6,740 nt of DNA from the NCBI GenBank assembly GCA_000405605.1, contig ASPA01000091.1, positions 1-6,740 on the forward strand. The letters run 5' to 3'. Under the pieces are notes generated by a model. It was given only the letters and a program-made list of their open reading frames with translations. It was not told the origin of the DNA and did not search any database. Made by a program: the position numbers and the translations under genes. This DNA comes from Atribacteria bacterium SCGC AAA255-G05. Lineage in GTDB: Bacteria > Atribacterota > Phoenicimicrobiia > Phoenicimicrobiales > Phoenicimicrobiaceae. Positions 6,648 to 6,740 of this stretch are shown piece after piece; position 1 is the stretch's first letter; each line of letters opens with the position of its first letter.

Positions 6648-6740
6648 AATATAAACTAAATCTCTATAATTTATTTTTTAATTTCTCTTCTTATATCTTC
6701 AGCGAATTTTTTTACTCTTTTATCTATTCCCGGAATACCC
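6646..6740 (-). repeat. Right arm of the exact inverted repeat
   Basis: This is the reverse complement of 4282-4376 with no mismatch, running to the last base of the window. The inner end falls within the rlmN start codon, where the two copies diverge (G in ATG here, T at 4377 in the other arm). Confidence 0.97.
6671..6740 (-). CDS. 3' end of a second copy of the flavodoxin-like gene, cut by the window
   Basis: The minus strand encodes 22 residues, GIPGIDKRVKKF through REIKK, then TAA (6673-6671). They are identical to the C-terminus of the gene ending at 4351. The rest, if it exists, lies beyond the window. Identity at every base, including untranslated ones, means it is either a very recent duplicate or the same locus read twice. 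Confidence 0.85.
   Translation of the reverse strand, partial: GIPGIDKRVKKFAEDIRREIKK

Noticed and set aside
4282..6740. Insertion sequence or transposon bounded by the inverted repeats
   Set aside because: The enclosed genes are housekeeping (rlmN, tRNA, zinc-ribbon protein) with no transposase, and the arm is the 3' end of a normal gene rather than a terminal repeat.

Overview
The window is an AT-rich bacterial segment with purine-rich Shine-Dalgarno sites and at least one TTG start. It looks like a Firmicutes-like or candidate-phylum anaerobe such as Atribacterota. This placement is a guess from composition and gene style; no marker in the window fixes it.

Left part (1-4351, + strand): a tightly spaced three-gene operon with gaps of 25 and 27 nt. 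Gene 1 is cut by the left edge. It is a large fusion of a NadD-like nucleotidyltransferase domain, a GNAT-like region and a phosphoribosyltransferase-like region. Gene 2 is an NAD(P)-binding protein of the lactate/malate dehydrogenase type with about 110 extra N-terminal residues. Gene 3 is an NADPH-dependent FMN reductase/flavodoxin-like protein with a four-cysteine cluster and an unrecognised N-terminal half. Together they suggest an uncharacterised redox or nucleotide-cofactor pathway; the substrate is unknown.

Right part (4368-6740, - strand): read along the minus strand, this holds the last 22 codons of a second copy of gene 3, rlmN (23S rRNA/tRNA adenine-C2 methyltransferase), an approximately 315-bp spacer with several heptanucleotide-period arrays, a promoter, a CAT-anticodon tRNA (probably tRNA-Met), a strong terminator, and a coiled-coil/C4 zinc-ribbon protein gene that lacks its last zinc knuckle.

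The main observation is structural. Bases 4282-4376 recur as an exact inverted copy at 6646-6740, at least 95 bp and cut by the window end. The inner end of the left arm falls where the zinc-ribbon gene loses its conserved C-terminus. The simplest reading is that the native order is gene 1 - gene 2 - gene 3 - rlmN - tRNA - zinc-ribbon gene, all in one direction, and that the + strand jumps at about 4371-4376 onto the opposite strand downstream. That would be an inverted chimera, typical of whole-genome amplification or misassembly. A true inverted duplication is the alternative. The gene order across 4376 should not be trusted until checked.
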